From assembly GCF_000243095.1 (NCBI RefSeq), contig NZ_AHJE01000002.1:22544-86543 (forward strand): a stretch of 64,000 nt of DNA, written 5' to 3'. The DNA is from Cupriavidus basilensis OR16. Lineage in GTDB: Bacteria > Pseudomonadota > Gammaproteobacteria > Burkholderiales > Burkholderiaceae. Positions 9,086 through 19,188 of this stretch are shown here, in pieces. How positions within the stretch are numbered: the first letter of the stretch is position 1; the number at the start of each line of letters is the position of its first letter. Both the position numbers and the translations under genes were made by a program. The notes below the pieces were generated by a model. The model worked only from the letters and a program-made list of their open reading frames with translations. It had not been told where the DNA came from and did not search any database.

Positions 9086-9699
9086 CGATCACATTCCGCG
9101 GCAAGGGCGGCCATGGCGCCATGCCCCACCGCGCCACCGATCCCACGCTGGCCCTCGCATCGACCGTGGTGGCGCTGCAAGGCATCGTGGCGCGCAATGT
9201 GGCGCCGGTCGACGCCGCGGTGATCAGCGTAGGCGAGATGCGGGCCGGCAGCACCTACAACATCATCCCGGAGACCGCAACGCTGAAACTGAGCGTGCGC
9301 GCCACCGTGGCGGAGGTGCGAGACCTGCTGGAAACCCGCATCCGCGAGGTGGTGGCGCACCAGGCCGCCTCCTGCGGCGTGGCGGTGGATATCGACTACG
9401 AGCGCCTGGCGCCCGCGATCTGCAATACCGAGGAAGAAACCGCCATCGCACGGCAGGCCGTGGCCAGCGTGCTGGGCAGCGACAAGGTCATCCAGGTGCC
9501 GCCGTCGATGCAGATGGGCAGCGAGGACTTCGCGTGGATGCTGGAGAAGATGCCAGGCTGCTACTTCGCGCTGGGCAATGGCACGGGCGAGTGGGTCGGC
9601 TGCTCGATCCACAATGACGGCTATGACTTCAACGACCGGTTGATTCCGCTGGGTGCGGCGTGTTGGGTGGCGCTGGCGCAGGGGTATCTGCGCGCGTAA
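9086..9699 (+). pseudogene. C-terminal half of an M20D amidohydrolase (hippurate hydrolase-like)
   Basis: From about 9086 the frame reads RGKGGHGAMPHRATDP, the start of the dimerisation domain of M20 peptidase/amidohydrolase proteins, and continues to a normal C-terminus (MQMGSEDFAWMLEKMPG, HNDGYDFND, stop at 9697-9699). The N-terminal half, which carries most metal ligands, is missing: the sequence upstream of 9086 does not resemble it and belongs to the upstream region of the desaturase gene. This looks like a breakpoint where the accessory cluster joined the chromosome. The remnant should be catalytically dead. Confidence 0.8.
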
Positions 9700-9716
9700 G
9701 GCCGGCAATACGCCTG

Positions 9717-9754
9717 CAAAGCGGATCCCGTTACGCCGGGAGCCGCTTTGTCTT
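9717..9754. terminator. Bidirectional rho-independent terminator
   Basis: CAAAGCGG-A-TCCCG pairs with CGGGA-G-CCGCTTTG around a 6-nt TTACGC loop, giving 13 paired positions with one mismatch, followed by TCTT. It sits between the converging amidohydrolase remnant and the acyl-CoA ligase gene. Confidence 0.75.
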
Positions 9755-9793
9755 GGGCGGCCTCGCGTCAACCATGCGCCAACCATGCGTCAA

Positions 9794-11431
9794 CTACACG
9801 TCGATCGCCGCGTCCGACTTGACCTTCTTGCGCAGTTCGAACTTCTGGATCTTGCCCGTCGATGTCTTGGGCAACGGCCCGAAGTACACCGCCTTGGGCA
9901 CCTTGAAGCCCGCAAGCAAGGTGCGGCAATGGGCAATCAGCTCCTCGGCCGTGGCGCTGGCGCCATCCTTCAGTTCCACGAACGCGCAGGGCGTCTCGCC
10001 CCATTTCACATCCGGCTGGGCCACCACCGCCACTGCCAGCACGGCGGGATGGCGATAGATCGCGTCTTCCACCTCCACGCTGGAGATATTCTCGCCGCCG
10101 GAGATGATGATGTCCTTGCTGCGATCCTTGATCTTGACGTAGCCGTCCGGCGTGCACACGCCCAGGTCGCCGGTATGGAACCAGCCGCCGGCAAACGCCT
10201 CGCGCGTGGCCTTCTCGTTCTTGAGGTAGCCCTTCATGCAGATATTGCCGCGGAACATGATCTCGCCGATCTCCTCACCATCGGAGGCCACGGGTTGCAT
10301 CGTGTCCGGGTCCAGCACCGCCACCTCGGTCTGCAGGTGATAACGCACGCCCTGCCTTGCCTTCTTGGTGGCGCGGTCCTCTTGCGACAGGCTGGCCCAG
10401 TCGTCCTGCTCGGCGCAGACCGCGGCGGGGCCGTAGGTTTCGGTCAGGCCATAGACGTGGGTCAACGCGAAACCCATGGCTTCCATCTGGGCCAGCACCG
10501 CGGCCGGCGGCGGCGCGCCTGCCACCATGCCGCGCACCGGGCCGCGCAAGCCCTCGCGCCATGCCGGCGGGGCGTTGACCAGCGCCGTGTGGACGATCGG
10601 CGCGGCGCAATAGTGCGTCACGCCCTCGTCGCGCATCAGGTCGAACACCAGCTTGGGCTCGAACTTGCGCAGGCACACGTTGACGCCGGCGCGCGCCGCG
10701 ATGGTCCACGGGAAGCACCAGCCATTGCAGTGGAACATCGGCAGCGTCCACAGGTACACCGCATGCTTGGGCAGGTCCCACTCCAGGATGTTGGAGATGG
10801 CGTTGATGGCCGCGCCGCGATGGTGGTAGACCACGCCCTTGGGGTCGCCGGTGGTGCCCGAGGTGTAGTTGAGGGCGATCGCATCCCATTCGTCGGCGGG
10901 CATCTGCCAGGCGAATTCGGGATCCCCCGAGGCCAGCAGGCGCTCATAGTCGGTCTCGCCAAAGGCTGGGGCATCCTGCGGGCCCAGCGCATCCACCACC
11001 GCCACCACCTTCAGTCCGGGGATCTCGTTGGCGATCTGCCGCGCCAGGCCGGCAAACTCGGTGTCGGCCAGCAGCACCCGCGCTTCGCCATGGCGCAGCA
11101 TGAAGATCAGGTTGGAGGCATCGAGCCGAATGTTCAGCGCATTGAGCACCGCCCCCGCCATCGGCACCCCAAAGTGTGCCTCCACCATGGCCGGCGTGTT
11201 GGGCAGCAAGGCCGCAACGGTATCGCCCTTGCCCACGCCCAGGCGCGCCAGCCCGCTGGCAAGGCGCCGCGCGCGCGCATAGGTTTCGCGCCAGTTCTGG
11301 CGCACCGGGCCGTGCACGATGGCCAGGCGGTCCCCATACACGCCGGCGGCGCGCGCCAGGAAATCGATGGGGGTGAGGGGAACGTGATTGGCTGGGTTCT
11401 TGCCCAGGCCGGTGTCAAAATCGCTTGGCAT
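9794..11431 (-). CDS. Acyl-CoA synthetase (AMP-forming)
   Basis: A 545-residue ANL-superfamily ligase with the phosphate-binding motif YTSGTTGDPKG (189-199), the YGLTETYGP A5 motif, GWFHTGDLG (A7/A8 region) and the catalytic C-terminal lysine region TSTGKIQKF. It should convert a carboxylic acid to its CoA thioester via an acyl-AMP. The sequence is of the medium-chain/methylmercaptopropionate-ligase-like type, but the substrate cannot be told from sequence. A GGAG lies 9 nt before the ATG. It is divergent from a Crp/Fnr regulator gene 126 bp away, which could control it. Confidence 0.85.
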   Translation of the reverse strand: MPSDFDTGLGKNPANHVPLTPIDFLARAAGVYGDRLAIVHGPVRQNWRETYARARRLASGLARLGVGKGDTVAALLPNTPAMVEAHFGVPMAGAVLNALNIRLDASNLIFMLRHGEARVLLADTEFAGLARQIANEIPGLKVVAVVDALGPQDAPAFGETDYERLLASGDPEFAWQMPADEWDAIALNYTSGTTGDPKGVVYHHRGAAINAISNILEWDLPKHAVYLWTLPMFHCNGWCFPWTIAARAGVNVCLRKFEPKLVFDLMRDEGVTHYCAAPIVHTALVNAPPAWREGLRGPVRGMVAGAPPPAAVLAQMEAMGFALTHVYGLTETYGPAAVCAEQDDWASLSQEDRATKKARQGVRYHLQTEVAVLDPDTMQPVASDGEEIGEIMFRGNICMKGYLKNEKATREAFAGGWFHTGDLGVCTPDGYVKIKDRSKDIIISGGENISSVEVEDAIYRHPAVLAVAVVAQPDVKWGETPCAFVELKDGASATAEELIAHCRTLLAGFKVPKAVYFGPLPKTSTGKIQKFELRKKVKSDAAIDV

Positions 11432-11557
11432 TGCCGTGGTCTCCGCATGCGCCGGCCGCGCGGGTATTGGCCCTCAGGGTGAGCCTCGCGCCGCCGGTCG
11501 CTGTTACTTTTCGCTGTGCAAGGCTATCATCGCATAGGACAAAGCTCTGTCGTCCGG

Positions 11558-12346
11558 ATGACAATGCCCGTGCCGGGCCAAGCCGAAATCATGCCCAGCC
11601 TGCCTGCAGCCACACCCGTCGCGCCTATCCCTCCCCCCGCAGTTATCACGACGCCACCGCCCAGCGCCGGGCACGCCGCCCTGCTTGCCCGGCATGAATG
11701 GTTCGCTGCGCTCGCGCCCGGCCACCAGGCGCTGGCTGCGCGGCAGGTGGTGGTACAGGACTTTGCCGCCGGTGCCTTCGTCGCCCGCCGTGGCGAGCCG
11801 TCGCGCTACTGGATCGGGGTGGAGACCGGGCTGATCAAGCTCGCGGTCTACACGCCGGACGGGCGCGGCTGCACCTTTTCGGGTGTACCGGCGGGCGGCT
11901 GGTGCGGAGAAGGCAGCGTCATCAAGCGCGAAGCGCGGAGATACGACGTGATCGCTATCCGCGACTCCCGCGTGGCGCTGGTGCCCGACACGGTGTTCCA
12001 CACCTTGCTCAACGAGAGCCTGCCGTTTTCCAGCTTCGTGGTGCGCCAGTTGAACGAGCGCATGGGGCAGTTCATCGCCACCGTGCAGAACGAACGGCTG
12101 CTGAGCGTCGATGCCCGCGTGGCGCAGGCGGTGGCCCAGCTCTTCCACCCGGCGCTGTATCCCCGCACCAGCGCCGTGCTGGAGCTGTCGCAGGAGGAGA
12201 TCGGCCTGCTGACGGGGCTTTCGCGCCAGCGGGTCAACCAGGCGCTGCGGCGCCTGGCCGCGGAAGGCATGGTCGACCTGTCGTACCAGAGCATCCGCGT
12301 GACCGATCTTGAGCGTTTGCGTCACTTTGGCTTGTCGGAGCTGTAG
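11558..12346 (+). CDS. Crp/Fnr-family transcriptional regulator
   Basis: About 262 residues from the ATG at 11558 (others at 11564 and 11591; a GTG at 11516 is also in frame). A Pro/Ala-rich leader of about 40 residues precedes a cyclic-nucleotide-binding-like beta-roll (FAAGAFVARRGEPSRYWIG ... GVPAGGWCGEGSVI). A winged helix follows, with the recognition-helix segment EIGLLTGLSRQRVNQALRRL and VDLSYQSIRV as wing. There is no Fnr-type N-terminal Cys cluster, so oxygen sensing by an Fe-S cluster is unlikely. A weak TTACTT / TATCAT pair (11504-11530, 15-bp spacer) precedes the preferred start. It probably regulates the divergent acyl-CoA ligase, by position only. Confidence 0.85.
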   Translation: MTMPVPGQAEIMPSLPAATPVAPIPPPAVITTPPPSAGHAALLARHEWFAALAPGHQALAARQVVVQDFAAGAFVARRGEPSRYWIGVETGLIKLAVYTPDGRGCTFSGVPAGGWCGEGSVIKREARRYDVIAIRDSRVALVPDTVFHTLLNESLPFSSFVVRQLNERMGQFIATVQNERLLSVDARVAQAVAQLFHPALYPRTSAVLELSQEEIGLLTGLSRQRVNQALRRLAAEGMVDLSYQSIRVTDLERLRHFGLSEL

Positions 12347-12498
12347 CCGGCGGCCTCAGGGCCAGCCTCGCGGCCAACGCCGGCGTTGAAACCTTCCTTC
12401 GCCATCGTGAAACTCACTGGCCGCGCGAAGCCGTACAATGCGTTTTTCTCACTGGCGCAGCACCCGTTGCGCGCCAGCCTGCGTCACCTGAGCTTCGC

Positions 12499-13146
12499 AT
12501 GGCCCTCGTCAGCAGCACCGATCTGCGCCTGTCTCACCTGCGCTTCCCCTTTGCCGTGCGCGTCGACGCGCTACATGGCAGCGCGCGCTTGCGCGATGCG
12601 AACGCACGCCGCGAGGTGACACCCGGCAATCCGTTCGTGGTGCCAGCGTTTGCGTACTTCGATTGCGACCTGCTGCCCGCCGCGGGCCATCGCACTGCCA
12701 TCACACTGCAGGAAGTGCCCGACGACGCATGCCCGCGCATGACCCTGGCGACGTTGCCGGGGTGCCCATGCCATGCGGAAAAGCACTGGTCACGCGCGCT
12801 TGCCAGCGAGATGTTCCGCCTGCCCAGGCTACCGTGGAACGCGGCCCTGGTGGCGCAACGGTGGGAAGTCACCCCGCGCCTGGTACGCGCGCGGCTGTTT
12901 GCCGAGGGCGAGGCGCTAGGCGTGCTGCTGCGCGAGCAGCGCGTCGCGCGCGCGGTCTACCTGCTGGCGAGTGGCAGCGGCGTGCGCCCCGAATGGCTGG
13001 CCGCTCAAGTCGGGCTGGGCCGCGTTGCTGCCTTGACATCCGCTTGCGCGAACGCGCTGGGCCCGGCCGCGCTGAGCCTGTTCGAAACCAACGATGAGCG
13101 CGCAACCCCATCGGGTTCCCCGCCGCGCCTCCACCTGGCGGCATAA
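12499..13146 (+). CDS. AraC-like DNA-binding protein, degenerate
   Basis: A 215-residue protein of uncertain function. Residues about 113-175 (WEVTPRLVRARLFAEGEALG, then LREQRVARAVYLLASGSG and EWLAAQVGLG) follow the pattern of the two helix-turn-helix motifs of AraC/XylS regulators, but the second is poorly conserved and the C-terminus departs from the family. The N-terminal half resembles a small cupin-like effector region (NPFVVPAFAYFDCDLLPAAGHR). It lies downstream of the Crp/Fnr gene and converges on a Bug receptor gene. I cannot say what it regulates. Confidence 0.6.
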   Translation: MALVSSTDLRLSHLRFPFAVRVDALHGSARLRDANARREVTPGNPFVVPAFAYFDCDLLPAAGHRTAITLQEVPDDACPRMTLATLPGCPCHAEKHWSRALASEMFRLPRLPWNAALVAQRWEVTPRLVRARLFAEGEALGVLLREQRVARAVYLLASGSGVRPEWLAAQVGLGRVAALTSACANALGPAALSLFETNDERATPSGSPPRLHLAA

Positions 13147-13185
13147 GAAGCCGGCTGCTGCCACGGCGGGCTCCCTGGGCAAGGT

Positions 13186-14199
13186 TCAATCCAGCACAAT
13201 CTTGTGCGCGCGGATCAAGGCGCCCCATTTGGCGCGCTCATTTTCCACGAACGCGGCAAAGCCCGCCCGGCTGTCGCCCATGGGTTCAAGCCCGAGTTCC
13301 TGCATCTGCCTGACTACCGCCGGGTCTTTCAGCGCCGCGGCAATGGCCGCGTTGAGCTTGTCGACCGAGGCCGGCGGCGTGCCGGTCGGCACCACCACGC
13401 CCTGCCACGCAAACGCCGTGAAGCCAGCCAGCCCGGCCTCGGCAAAGGTCGGCACATCCGGCAGCACGGCCGAGCGCTGCTCCGCGGGCAGCGCGATAGC
13501 GCGCAGCCGCCCGGCCCGGATCAACGGCACCGCGGCCGAGAGATCGGCCATCATGAAATCCACCTGTCCGCCCGCCACGTCCTGCAAGGCGGGCGGCGTG
13601 CCTTTGTACGGCGCGTGCACGGCACTCGCCTGCACGCGGTCAAGCAACAGCTCTGCGCTCAGGTGATGCGGGCTGCCGGCGCCGGCCGAGGCATAGTCGA
13701 TGCCGCCCGGCTTGGCCTTGGCCTGCGCAATGAACTCCTTGACGTTACTGACATGCATGCCCGGGCCGACCACCAGGATCATGGGAAAGCGGCCAAGCAG
13801 CGTGACTGGTGCCAGGTCCTTCACTGGGTTGTAGGATAGGGTTTTGTACAAGGCAGGGTTGAATACCATCGTACCGTTGTCCGCCGACAGGACCGTGTAG
13901 CCGTCCGCCGGCGCGCGCGCCGTTTCGGACGCGGCAATCGCGGTGTTGCCGCCGGGCTTGTTGTCCACGACAACCGGCTGGCCCAGCCGGGCGGAGAGCG
14001 CCTGCCCGACCGAGCGGGCCAGGAAATCCGATCCGCCACCTGCCGGGTAGGGCACGATCCAGCGGACCGGCTTGGCCGGGTACGGGGCTTCAGGCGCGGC
14101 CATCGCGGGCGCCCAAGGCAGGGCCGCCAGGCCCGCGCCCGTTGCCATTGTTATTGCCATTGCCGTGAAATTGCCGATGGCGAACATCTTGGTGCTCAT
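13186..14199 (-). CDS. Bug-family (TctC) periplasmic substrate-binding protein
   Basis: A 337-residue secreted protein: signal peptide to about residue 34 (AMA), then the Bug signature RWIVPYPAGGGSDFLARSVGQ, VVVDNKPGGNTAIAA, the ADGYTVL motif, APYKGTPPALQDVAGGQVDF and DVPTFAEAGL. These receptors bind small organic acids for tripartite tricarboxylate transporters or for signalling. AGGAGA precedes the ATG. It is the last gene after paaK in the same orientation, 50 bp downstream, so the ligand could be an aromatic acid, though Bug receptors are too numerous in this group for a firm claim. No TctAB membrane genes are adjacent. Confidence 0.9.
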   Translation of the reverse strand: MSTKMFAIGNFTAMAITMATGAGLAALPWAPAMAAPEAPYPAKPVRWIVPYPAGGGSDFLARSVGQALSARLGQPVVVDNKPGGNTAIAASETARAPADGYTVLSADNGTMVFNPALYKTLSYNPVKDLAPVTLLGRFPMILVVGPGMHVSNVKEFIAQAKAKPGGIDYASAGAGSPHHLSAELLLDRVQASAVHAPYKGTPPALQDVAGGQVDFMMADLSAAVPLIRAGRLRAIALPAEQRSAVLPDVPTFAEAGLAGFTAFAWQGVVVPTGTPPASVDKLNAAIAAALKDPAVVRQMQELGLEPMGDSRAGFAAFVENERAKWGALIRAHKIVLD

Positions 14200-14248
14200 G
14201 CTTGTCTCCTGTCTTCACTTTCTATTTTTTTATCTCGCACGCAAGCGC

Positions 14249-15574
<1,326 letters not shown>

Positions 15575-15744
15575 GGTTGTCTCCTGAGAATGACGCGGCA
15601 AAATAGGAATGGACGGTGGCGGGAACGGGGGCGCCACGCGGCAGCCTGCCAACCTGGTCATGCGCGTCAACGGTCTTCGCCGTCGTGCCGCCCAGGTTGG
15701 CAACGTGCCTGCTTACTTATCGGTAGTGCTGGATACGCAATCGT

Positions 15745-17427
15745 TCAGGTGCGCTGCGGCACATGCCGCCGGCTCTGCACGACGCGGAAGCGGTTGGCAA
15801 CGAAGGCCGTGTCGGCCAGACTCGCGTTGGCCGCGGGATTCGCGCCGGTGGCGTGGAAGTCCGAGAATGCCGCCGACTGGTTGACGAATACGCCGCCCGT
15901 GAGGTTGACCGACAGCGCAACGCCACCGGACACCGCGGCTTCGTCGGCGGCGTCCAGCACCTGCTCGTCCGTGCTGTAGACGGACAGCGTCAGCGCGCCA
16001 CGGGTGCGGGCGATGCGCTCGGCAAGGTCCAGCGCGTGCTGGGTGGAATCGGTGGCGATCACAAACGCGATCGGGCCGAACCATTCCTGCGTGAACGTGG
16101 CCTCGTCGCGATTGGCGTCCAGCTTCAGCAGGACCGGCGTGCTGACAGTGGCCTGCGGATAGGCCGGATGCACCAGGCGCTGGCTGCCAAGCAGCGCCAC
16201 GCCGAGCTTGCTCACCTGCCCGATCCGGTCGAGCACGCCCTTGTTCTGGATCGCGCCGATCAGCTCGACCGCCTTGGCGGGATCGGCCGTCAGCTTGTGC
16301 ACGGCATCGGCGATGGACTGGGCAACGACCTCGAACGGCACCGTGCCTTCGGCCGTCTTGATGCCGTCGCGCGGCACATAGATATTCTGCGGTGCCGTGC
16401 ACATCTGGCCCGAGTACAGCGCGAGCGAGAAGGCGATGTTGCGGGACACCGCTTTGAGCTCGTCCGCGGAGTCGATCACGATCTGGTTGACGCCGGCCTT
16501 CTCGGTGTAGACCTGTGCCTGCCGCGCATGGGTCTCGAGCCAGTCGCCGTTGGCGGTGCTGCCGGTGAAATCGATCAGCCGGATCTCGTCGCGCGTGGCC
16601 AGCGACTGCACAAGCGCGCCGTCGTTGGGCGCGGTAGCCAGCAAGGTCACCACGTTCGGGTCGAAGCCGGCCTCTTGCAACACCTGACGCGCGATACGCA
16701 CGGTGATGGCCAGCGGCAGGATCGCGGCGGGATGCGGCTTGACGATGACGGCGTTGCCGGTGGCCAGATCCGCGAACAAGCCGGGATAGCTGTTCCAGGT
16801 GGGAAACGTGCAGCAGCCGATCACCAGGCCGATCCCGCGCGGCACGACGGTGAAGCGCTTTTCCATGGCGAGCGGCGGGTTCTTGCCTTGCGGCTTTTCC
16901 CAGTACGCCGTCTGCGGAATGTCGCGCATGGCGTCCCACGCATAGGTGATCGCCTCAAGCGCGCGATCCTGCGCGTGCGGGCCGCCGGCCTGGAACGCCA
17001 TCATGAATGCCTGCCCGGTGGTATGCATGACGCTGTGCGCGATCTCGAAGCTGGCCTGGTTCAACCGCGCCAGGATCTCCAGGCTCACGCCGACCCAGGC
17101 CTTCGGGCCAGCCTTGCGATACTGCGCTTGCGCGGTCTGTGCCGCCGCGATCAGCGCGTCCGGCTCCGCGTCGGGATAGCCGATATTGAGTGCGAAACCG
17201 AATGGCGAATGCTCTTCGCCTACCGTTGCGCTGCTGCCGGCTTGCTCGAGGACAAAGGGCTGACCGAGTTGCGCCTTGAATGCCGCTTCGCCGTCGGCGG
17301 CGGCGGTTTCGCCGTAGGTGCGCGGGCTTGGCATCTCATTGAAAGGGCTCCAGTAGCCTCGGGTCCGGATGGCGTCCAGGGCATGGGCAAGTGTCTTCTC
17401 GTGTTTTTCAAACAGGGCGTGATTCAT
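15745..17427 (-). CDS. paaN: PaaN aldehyde dehydrogenase of phenylacetate degradation
   Basis: A 560-residue aldehyde dehydrogenase-fold protein of the PaaN type found in betaproteobacterial paa operons. It includes KRFTVVPRGIGLVIGCCTFP, NAVIVKPHPAAILPL, IDFTGSTANGDWLE, the catalytic-Cys region YSGQMCTAPQNIYVP and FTQEWFGPIAFVIATDS. Established function of this group: oxidation of the ring-opened semialdehyde, the job of the dehydrogenase half of PaaZ. No MaoC-type hydratase domain follows, so the hydrolase step must be elsewhere or different. The gene lies between paaE and paaK on the same strand. Confidence 0.9.
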   Translation of the reverse strand: MNHALFEKHEKTLAHALDAIRTRGYWSPFNEMPSPRTYGETAAADGEAAFKAQLGQPFVLEQAGSSATVGEEHSPFGFALNIGYPDAEPDALIAAAQTAQAQYRKAGPKAWVGVSLEILARLNQASFEIAHSVMHTTGQAFMMAFQAGGPHAQDRALEAITYAWDAMRDIPQTAYWEKPQGKNPPLAMEKRFTVVPRGIGLVIGCCTFPTWNSYPGLFADLATGNAVIVKPHPAAILPLAITVRIARQVLQEAGFDPNVVTLLATAPNDGALVQSLATRDEIRLIDFTGSTANGDWLETHARQAQVYTEKAGVNQIVIDSADELKAVSRNIAFSLALYSGQMCTAPQNIYVPRDGIKTAEGTVPFEVVAQSIADAVHKLTADPAKAVELIGAIQNKGVLDRIGQVSKLGVALLGSQRLVHPAYPQATVSTPVLLKLDANRDEATFTQEWFGPIAFVIATDSTQHALDLAERIARTRGALTLSVYSTDEQVLDAADEAAVSGGVALSVNLTGGVFVNQSAAFSDFHATGANPAANASLADTAFVANRFRVVQSRRHVPQRT

Positions 17428-17468
17428 TGCGGGGGCCGTATTTTTTAATGGGTTGCTGCACTGCGCTT

Positions 17469-17501
17469 GCTGTACTGCACTAGCTGTACTGCACCTGCTG
17501 T
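17469..17501. repeat. 14-bp tandem repeat between paaE and paaN
   Basis: Two and a half units beginning GCTGTACTGCAC occur at 17469 and 17483, with a partial GCTGTGC at 17497. They occupy the 82-bp gap between the two paa genes. Confidence 0.7.
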
Positions 17502-17509
17502 GCGTAGAT

Positions 17510-18598
17510 TTACCGTTCGTCGTAGCTCACGACAACCCGGTCGGAGACCGGATGGCATTGGCAGGTGAGCACGAAGCCGTCGTCGATCTCGTGCTGCTCC
17601 AGCGTGTAGTTCTTTTCCATCTTGACTTCGCCTTCCAGGACCTTGGCCCGGCACGTGCAGCACACGCCGCCCTTGCAGGCGTAGGGCAATGCAAGGCCCG
17701 CTTTCAGGCCGACGTCCAGCACGCTGACGCCCACGTACGGCAGCCGCAGCTTGCGCTTCTTGCCGTCGATGATCAGTTCCAGATCGGCCGCCGGCGTGTC
17801 GTCGGTGATCTCGATCGGCGGCACGCCCGCTTGCGGCAGCGGCGTGCCGAAGCGCTCCACGTGCACCTTCTCGGGTGCCACGCCGGCGGCCTTGAGCGCG
17901 GCCTCGGCGGCGTCCATCATCGGCCCGGGCCCGCAGATGAAGGCCTCATCGATCTCGGCGGCGGGTGTTAGCGTGGCCAGGAAGGCCTCGCACTTCGCCT
18001 GATCCAGCACGCCGTTGAACAGTTCCACCTCCTGCAGATCGTCGGACAGCACGTGATACAGCGAGAACCGGCTCATGAAGCGGTTCTTGAGATCCTCGAG
18101 CTCTTCGGCAAACATGATCGCATCGACACTGCGGTTGCCGTACACCAGCGTGAAGCGGCTGGTCGGCTCCGTCTCCAGCGTGGTCTTGATGATCGCGAGG
18201 ACGGGCGTGATGCCGGAGCCGCCCGAGAAGGCCACGTAGGAGCGCGACAGATCGGCGTTCAGGTGCGTGAAGAAGCGTCCGTCCGGCGTCATCACCTCGA
18301 TCTCGTGGCCGGGCTGCAGCGTGTCGAACGCGAAGTTGGAGAACCTGCCGCCGCGCACCCGCTTGATGCCAATGCGCAGCTCGCCATCGCGGTCATAGTC
18401 GGTGACGCCCACGCAGATCGAATACGACCGGCGGGTTTCCTCGCCATCAAGGTGCGCTTTGAGCGTGACGAATTGCCCTTGCGTGAAGCGGTACGCGTCG
18501 CGCAGGGCCTCGGGCACCTCGAACGATACGGTCACCGCGTCGGCGGTCTCGGGCCGTACCTCGCGGATACGCAGCGGATGAAATTGCGGAGTCGCCAT
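17510..18598 (-). CDS. paaE: Phenylacetyl-CoA epoxidase reductase subunit PaaE
   Basis: A 362-residue flavin/iron-sulfur reductase that passes electrons from NADPH to the PaaAC oxygenase. In order: FAD-binding domain (RRSYSICVG near residue 56), NAD(P)-binding domain (FSGGSGITPVLAII; CGPGPMMDAAEAAL), then a plant-type [2Fe-2S] domain with cysteines in YACKGGVCCTC and a fourth in LTCQC (about residues 308-348). The ATG at 18598 was selected because it yields the family length and lies just after the paaD stop; upstream sequence in frame is paaD shadow. It is part of the paaABCDE run. Confidence 0.95.
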   Translation of the reverse strand: MATPQFHPLRIREVRPETADAVTVSFEVPEALRDAYRFTQGQFVTLKAHLDGEETRRSYSICVGVTDYDRDGELRIGIKRVRGGRFSNFAFDTLQPGHEIEVMTPDGRFFTHLNADLSRSYVAFSGGSGITPVLAIIKTTLETEPTSRFTLVYGNRSVDAIMFAEELEDLKNRFMSRFSLYHVLSDDLQEVELFNGVLDQAKCEAFLATLTPAAEIDEAFICGPGPMMDAAEAALKAAGVAPEKVHVERFGTPLPQAGVPPIEITDDTPAADLELIIDGKKRKLRLPYVGVSVLDVGLKAGLALPYACKGGVCCTCRAKVLEGEVKMEKNYTLEQHEIDDGFVLTCQCHPVSDRVVVSYDER

Positions 18599-18624
18599 GT
18601 TGTCGGTCCAGGTCGGTACGGTGT

Positions 18625-19182
18625 TCAGTACGGTTTGAAGTAATCGAACGGTTCGCGGCAATCGAGGCAGCGATACAGTGCCTTGCAGGCTGTCGAGCCG
18701 AATTGCGCAAGGCGTTCGGTGTGCACGGAGCCGCATTGCGGGCATGCGGGCCGATCGTGCGTTGCGTGCATGACCGCGCGCGGCATGAAGCGGATGGTCT
18801 TTTCCGTCGGCGTGTGGCCGCTGCCGCAATTTCCCATCGGGGGCGCAATGCCGTATTGCCGCAGCTTGTCGCGCGCTTCGGTGGTCATCCAGTCAGTGGT
18901 CCACGCCGGGGCAAGCACGGTGACAACGCGATGGGGGAGGATTCCGGCGGCGTTCAGGGCCTGGCCGATATCCTCGGCAATCTGCGACATCGCCGGGCAA
19001 CCGGAATAGGTTGGCGTGATGACGACCTCGAGCGTGCCGTCGGCGCCGCGGCGCACGTCGCGCAGGATGCCCAGCTCCCGAATCGACACCACCGGAATTT
19101 CCGGATCGGGTACGGCTTCGAGTACGGTCCAGGCATGCGCCAGCGTGGTATCGGGCTCCATCAGCGTGTCAGCAGCGTTCAT
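18625..19182 (-). CDS. paaD: PaaD, Fe-S assembly-type protein for phenylacetyl-CoA epoxidase
   Basis: A 185-residue protein with an N-terminal MIP18/DUF59-like domain (VPDPEIPVVSIRELGI; ITPTYSGCPAMSQIAEDI) and a C-terminal zinc-ribbon-like CPQCGS ... CLDC. PaaD (PaaJ in some nomenclatures) is required for active epoxidase and is thought to help iron-sulfur cluster maturation of PaaE. It begins 6 bp after the paaC stop and ends 26 bp before paaE, so it is co-transcribed and probably translationally linked. Confidence 0.93.
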   Translation of the reverse strand: MNAADTLMEPDTTLAHAWTVLEAVPDPEIPVVSIRELGILRDVRRGADGTLEVVITPTYSGCPAMSQIAEDIGQALNAAGILPHRVVTVLAPAWTTDWMTTEARDKLRQYGIAPPMGNCGSGHTPTEKTIRFMPRAVMHATHDRPACPQCGSVHTERLAQFGSTACKALYRCLDCREPFDYFKPY

Positions 19183-19188
19183 GTCGAT

